A stretch of 64,000 nucleotides of DNA from Desulfurivibrio sp. (lineage in GTDB: Bacteria > Desulfobacterota > Desulfobulbia > Desulfobulbales > SURF-16), in contig QZKJ01000060.1 in the NCBI GenBank assembly GCA_003605035.1, positions 41,660 to 105,659 on the forward strand, in the 5' to 3' direction. The position numbers and the translations under genes are program-made. This document shows positions 60,278 through 64,000 of the stretch, piece by piece. The notes under the pieces were generated by a model. The model had not been told where the DNA came from and made no database searches. It saw nothing but the letters and a program-made list of their open reading frames with translations. Every line of letters begins with the position of its first letter. The stretch's first letter is position 1.

Positions 60278-62743
60278 TCAGGGACAGGGTCTGCCGAAGC
60301 GCCGGGTGAAGTTTGCTATCAGGAAGCGGGCGTCCGCCGTGTTCACCTTGCCGTCGTTATTGAGGTCATAGGCCAGCTTGATGATGTCCGCCATCTGCCG
60401 GTCGCGGATCACCTTCAACAACTCCTTCAGGTCAATGCGGTCCACGCAGCCGCTGTTGTTGATGTCAGGGGTATGGCGCACCACATAGGGCCGCATCATT
60501 TCATTGTCTTCATGCTCGATGATGTGGCAATGCCAGACGTAAAGGCCGGCCTGGTCAAAGGTCGCCCTGATCCTGGTGACCTCGCCCGGATAGGCGATCA
60601 CCGTGTCCTTGTAGCCGAGCTCGTTGGCCAGGGCCGGCACCGCGGCCAGGGCCGGATCAGCCGCCGGCATCGGCATCAGCATCATGGGATCAGCCGGGTC
60701 AGGCACCATGACCAGGGGTTGCCGGTCAACCACCTCGAAGCTGACCAGGTGCAGGTGAATGGGATGGGCGTCCATGGTCAGGTTATAGATTTCCCAGGTC
60801 TCGGTGTCTCCGGAGAGCGGGGTCTCACTGACCTGGTCCATCCACATCATCGGCATGCTCATGCCGGCAGCCACCGTGCCGAGAAAGGCGGCCCGGGGGG
60901 CAAAGGGCACGGCGCCCACCGTTGCGCAGGGCGGGATGTCGCCCGGCACCGCGGTAACCACCCCGGTGATGGCATCCACTGTGACGCAGACCAGATTGGA
61001 CTGACCTTCGTTGAGCGACAACTGGCGGATATTGGGGGTGAGGGGCTGGGCGGCCTGCACCGGCAGCAGGAGATTTTCCGGAGCAGTGGCCGTGGCGTCG
61101 GAGGGCTGGGACAGGGTGGAGTCGACAACAAATTCCATCACCTGGCCGGTGGTGGCGGGATCGGCCACCACCGCCGGATCAAGCGGAAAACCGGTAAACG
61201 GGGCGTCCGGTCCGGTGTTGATCAGGCGGATGCGGGTGCCGTCCGGCAACCCGCCGAAGTCGATGATGACGTCGACCCGTTCGGCCGGCCCCATCAGCAT
61301 GGCTTGATCAGGATGGGGGGCGATGGGGCCGGGCACCCACTGGTTGCCCCGGAAAACCATCTGCGAACCGGTCTTGACCTGCACCACCTCGGAGAGAAAA
61401 CCCTGGTCGCTGCCGATCTGGTTGAACGGCATCTCCAGCCCTGAGGTCTGGTTGACCACGGCCAGGTTCAGAAAACGCGAACTGCAGCCGTTCAGCACCC
61501 GGAAGCGGTATTTGGCAGGGGCCACCGTAAGTTCCGGCCACACCGCACCGTTGACCACCATGGTGTTGAAAAAGGCCTCGGGGTTCCAGAACGGGGCGAT
61601 GTCGGAAGCAGGATCCGGAATAAAGGGGATCTGCAGATCCGCCGGGGCAAGCCCTTCAAAAAAAGCGCGGTTATCCGGATAGAACAGCGAACCGTCCATA
61701 TTAAAGGAACGGTCCTGGATGGCGATGGGGATCTCGCGGACGGTGCTGCGAAAGGCGGGGTCAAAATTCGGGTCGCCGGCGCCGAACACCGGGGCCGGGC
61801 CGGGCAGCTGGGCCGGCAGACCGGTGGTGGCATCGAGCACGCCTGCGTCGCCGAAGGCCCCGCCGCGGATCAGCCAGAAGCCCGCCGGACCGGCATAGAC
61901 GTTCAGGCGGGTCATGCCCATGGCATGGTCATGGTACCAGATGGTGGCGGCCGCCTGATCGTTCTCGTACGCATAATAGGCGGAGCCGGGCACGGTATTG
62001 GTCCGGTCAAACTGGTCAAAGAGGGTGCCCGTGGTGGCATAGCCGGCCGGAATGTTCACCGCGTCGGGCAGCCACCAGGCCTCGGGATAGCCGTCGCTCA
62101 CCGCGTTGACATGGGCGCCGTGCACATGGGTGACGATGGGCACCGGTCCGGTGTAGGGCAACGCGCTCAAGCCGGAGCAGTCGGTGCGCATGGTGCCGTC
62201 CATGCACTCCATGGCCGGATTGGCCCAGTGCAGAGTCTGGTCCACGGCAAAGAGATGGGGCAGATAATTGCCGTTGGCGTCCACCAGGTCGTTGATCCAG
62301 CGGACGCTGGTGGGCAGCATGGAGGTGGCCTCCACGGTAAAAGCCGGATAGTTGAAGGTGGAATTTGGGGCCGGCGCCACGCCGGCGGCCCCGCCTAGGC
62401 CCGAAGAATCGGGCGGGCCGTCCTCTGCCAGACCGTAGCTCCACACCGTGGTGGCAGGCAGATTATAGAGTCCGGCCGGGTCCCAGATACCGCCCGGCAG
62501 AATCTGCTGCTGGAACTGGCGCACCGCGATATTGTAATCCGCGGCAGGCGCCCCGGGCTGCACCGTGCTTCTAGGCATCTCCGGCGGGATGACCAGCGGG
62601 ATGACATACTTGGGGATGGTGAGCGGATCCAGGGTGCCCCCCGGCAGGGCCGCGCCGGCAAGACCTGCATTGCCTGCCTGGGCGAGCAGCGTCAGGCCCA
62701 CGCCGAACAGCATTCGACGCATTATCTTCTTTTTCGTTGACAT
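60278..62743 (-). CDS. Secreted multicopper oxidase with dockerin-like tail
   Basis: 821 residues from the ATG at 62743 (GGAGGG upstream). Signal peptide MLFGVGLTLLAQAGNAGLAGA. Four copper-binding blocks are visible: HVHGAHVN, WYHDHAMGMT, HPIHLHLVSFEV and HCHIIEHEDNEMM, with the type-1 site Cys-His and the axial Met. The order and size match CotA/bilirubin-oxidase-type three-domain enzymes. The last ~62 residues (DINNSGCVDRIDL... DLNNDGKVNTADARFLI... GRPCP) are an EF-hand pair homologous to the tail of the peroxidase at 54731. Such oxidases can oxidise Mn(II), Fe(II), Cu(I) or phenols with oxygen. That is unexpected in a strict anaerobe. Confidence 0.92.
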   Translation of the reverse strand: MSTKKKIMRRMLFGVGLTLLAQAGNAGLAGAALPGGTLDPLTIPKYVIPLVIPPEMPRSTVQPGAPAADYNIAVRQFQQQILPGGIWDPAGLYNLPATTVWSYGLAEDGPPDSSGLGGAAGVAPAPNSTFNYPAFTVEATSMLPTSVRWINDLVDANGNYLPHLFAVDQTLHWANPAMECMDGTMRTDCSGLSALPYTGPVPIVTHVHGAHVNAVSDGYPEAWWLPDAVNIPAGYATTGTLFDQFDRTNTVPGSAYYAYENDQAAATIWYHDHAMGMTRLNVYAGPAGFWLIRGGAFGDAGVLDATTGLPAQLPGPAPVFGAGDPNFDPAFRSTVREIPIAIQDRSFNMDGSLFYPDNRAFFEGLAPADLQIPFIPDPASDIAPFWNPEAFFNTMVVNGAVWPELTVAPAKYRFRVLNGCSSRFLNLAVVNQTSGLEMPFNQIGSDQGFLSEVVQVKTGSQMVFRGNQWVPGPIAPHPDQAMLMGPAERVDVIIDFGGLPDGTRIRLINTGPDAPFTGFPLDPAVVADPATTGQVMEFVVDSTLSQPSDATATAPENLLLPVQAAQPLTPNIRQLSLNEGQSNLVCVTVDAITGVVTAVPGDIPPCATVGAVPFAPRAAFLGTVAAGMSMPMMWMDQVSETPLSGDTETWEIYNLTMDAHPIHLHLVSFEVVDRQPLVMVPDPADPMMLMPMPAADPALAAVPALANELGYKDTVIAYPGEVTRIRATFDQAGLYVWHCHIIEHEDNEMMRPYVVRHTPDINNSGCVDRIDLKELLKVIRDRQMADIIKLAYDLNNDGKVNTADARFLIANFTRRFGRPCP

Positions 62744-63351
62744 GATTTTCCCTCCATTCTTCATTGAGATGACCCCACCCGTTAGTAAAGACCGGCGTGG
62801 GACTGAATGACACATCTGGGTGATTTAACCCATCATTTTTACAACCTTTTCCTTTAGCTTTTTTTTTACCTTCAGCAATACACGTGCCATCAATGCAAGA
62901 AAGTAGCTGTCAGGTATGAGAACGAACACTGGCCTGGAAATGGGAACAGCTTCCGGATAGTAAGGGTAGTGAAGAGGAAGAGGTTGCTGATCCAAGGTGC
63001 GGCAAAATGTCTCACCCGGCAGGACAGCGTCCAGTGATATCGGATTCCTTGCCGGTGACGGAGAAACCCAGGCCACAGGAGGAAGATCACAACTTCAGAC
63101 AACCCCACCATGGCCGAAAGCATGACAAGAGGACAGCGAAAATAAGAGCATTCCCTCCTCCAAGGAGAGTGAATTCACAGGTCGGACCCATATCTTTGCG
63201 TGGTCTCCATCCTGTGTGACATATGTAAAAAAAATTTCATCCTAACTCAGTGCGTCATTATGCCCCATTGACAATGATGCAAAATTATTAAAAAAATTAG
63301 ACATTACTCACGGATCAGGAAAACACTGCTATGGTTGAATAGGGTCTCACC
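62744..63351. other. 608 bp gap, nothing recognised
   Basis: AT-richer DNA between the multicopper oxidase start and the FN3 remnant. An 83-codon minus-strand frame ending in a Lys-rich helix looks non-conserved. No tRNA, repeat array or strong promoter was seen. Confidence 0.4.
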
Positions 63352-63360
63352 ACGGCGTAA

Positions 63361-63954
63361 GATCTTGTTTCAGGCACCACCTATCACTTTATGATAACGG
63401 CAACCAACAATGTCGACCTCTCATCATCATCCGGGGATCAGGTCTTTGACACCCTGCAGGTGATGACCCTGACCATCACCGCACCAACTGAAGGAGAGAT
63501 AATAACTTCTTCGTCGGTTCTGGTTCAGGGGACGATCTCGGGAAGCGCTGCTGAGATCGGCGTTACCGCCAATGGGGTCATCGCTCTGGTCGACAACACC
63601 TCTTTTGCGGCAAATCATGTTTATCTGCAGGAAGGTGAAAACACCATCACAGTCAGGGCCACGGACAGCGAAGGGAATATCGCCGAGGCAACGGTAAACG
63701 TCACCAGTCAGCCTGCTGCCGGCTCAATTAAACTGATTCCGGCTCTGGAATCCGGAATCAACCCTCTGATTGTGCCGTTCGACATTGAGGCCACCTTTGA
63801 CCTGGCCACTTCATCGAGGGATGTCAGCTATACCGGTCCGGCAGCTGCTGTCCTGAACTTGATCAGCCCCGAAGAGTTCAGTCTTGAGGTATCGACAGCG
63901 GGGTATCCGTTCACCGCGTTTTTTTACCCTGAAAAAATCCGTGCGTTCGCATGA
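63361..63954 (+). pseudogene. Remnant of an FN3/Ig-like repeat protein
   Basis: The frame opens just after a TAA (63358-63360) with DLVSGTTYHFMITATNNVD, the end of a fibronectin type III domain, followed by a bacterial Ig-like domain (MTLTITAPTEGEIITSSSVLVQGTISG... VYLQEGENTITVRATDSEGNIAEATV) and a further domain start (IPALESGINPLIVPFDIEA). The FN3 start and any signal peptide are missing, and after the stop at 63954 the same frame continues with VILHDRNPDL-like coding sequence. It therefore looks like a decayed piece of a large surface protein such as those with YD or RHS repeats; the rest lies to the right or was lost. Confidence 0.6.
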
Positions 63955-64000
63955 GGTTTCGGTTATGTAATACTGCATGACCGCAACCCTGACTTATCGA

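Noticed and set aside
62825..63076. 83-codon minus-strand frame with Lys-rich end
   Set aside because: No similarity to known families and no supporting context.

Overview
The window is bacterial chromosome. It most likely comes from a Desulfobacterota (Desulfobulbia-like) sulfur-metabolising anaerobe or a close relative. The grounds are indirect: many two-component proteins, periplasmic multihaem c-type cytochromes, an FmdE/molybdopterin-binding gene pair, a SelW-like selenoprotein with an in-frame TGA, an RluA-type synthase beside initiator tRNA, and GC-rich genes broken by one AT-rich island. The taxonomic call is inference and no marker here settles it.

Layout. 1-2229: the end of recN, a PP-loop ATPase and tRNA-Thr(CGT). 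2230-6070: an AT-rich accessory island behind the tRNA with a three-gene toxin-antitoxin-chaperone operon (HigB, HigA, SecB-like), two small Cys-containing genes and a decayed IS3-family element. 6342-7652: a Lys-rich mini-protein, an RluA-family pseudouridine synthase and initiator tRNA with a strong terminator. 7836-13375: an operon of TonB-dependent receptor, ABC_sub_bind-type periplasmic protein and hybrid histidine kinase. 13510-16585: a DEAD-box helicase, two receiver-only proteins and a possible receiver remnant. 17071-25575: a second, larger version of the receptor/binding-protein/kinase module, ending in a sigma-54 response regulator, with its receptor gene divergent. 25656-27134: a 32-residue Cys-Cys peptide, a hairpin-terminator and a radical SAM/SPASM enzyme, which looks like a small RiPP locus. 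27256-32938: methyltransferase, cyclophilin, FmdE, MoeA-like protein, polysaccharide deacetylase and Bax-like glucosaminidase. 33176-37762: periplasmic cyclophilin and a type IIA topoisomerase pair. 38311-48038: PepF, a giant AsmA-like protein, CoaBC, lipoprotein, nitroreductase, TatD and YggS. 48307-48543: the selenoprotein. 49025-52369: PilZ, an unknown small protein, zinc-ribbon-ParA, Prs-like and PilZ. 52386-62743: secreted Ca-binding and redox proteins (di-haem peroxidase-like, five-haem cytochrome, FKBP, a VPLP-tail secreted protein, multicopper oxidase). The window ends in an FN3/Ig-like gene remnant.

The parts that work together most clearly are the TAC operon (toxin, antitoxin and the chaperone the antitoxin probably depends on), the precursor-peptide/radical-SAM pair, and the two receptor-binding-protein-kinase modules, one of which lies directly beside the peptide locus. 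The multicopper oxidase and the peroxidase-like cytochrome share a 62-residue C-terminal EF-hand (dockerin-like) module, which suggests a common extracellular location.

A second theme is non-coding. Many gene junctions are filled by short tandem arrays of 7-9 bp units, often in inverted pairs, whose units supply the stop codons of neighbouring genes. Palindromic REP-like units are mixed in with them.
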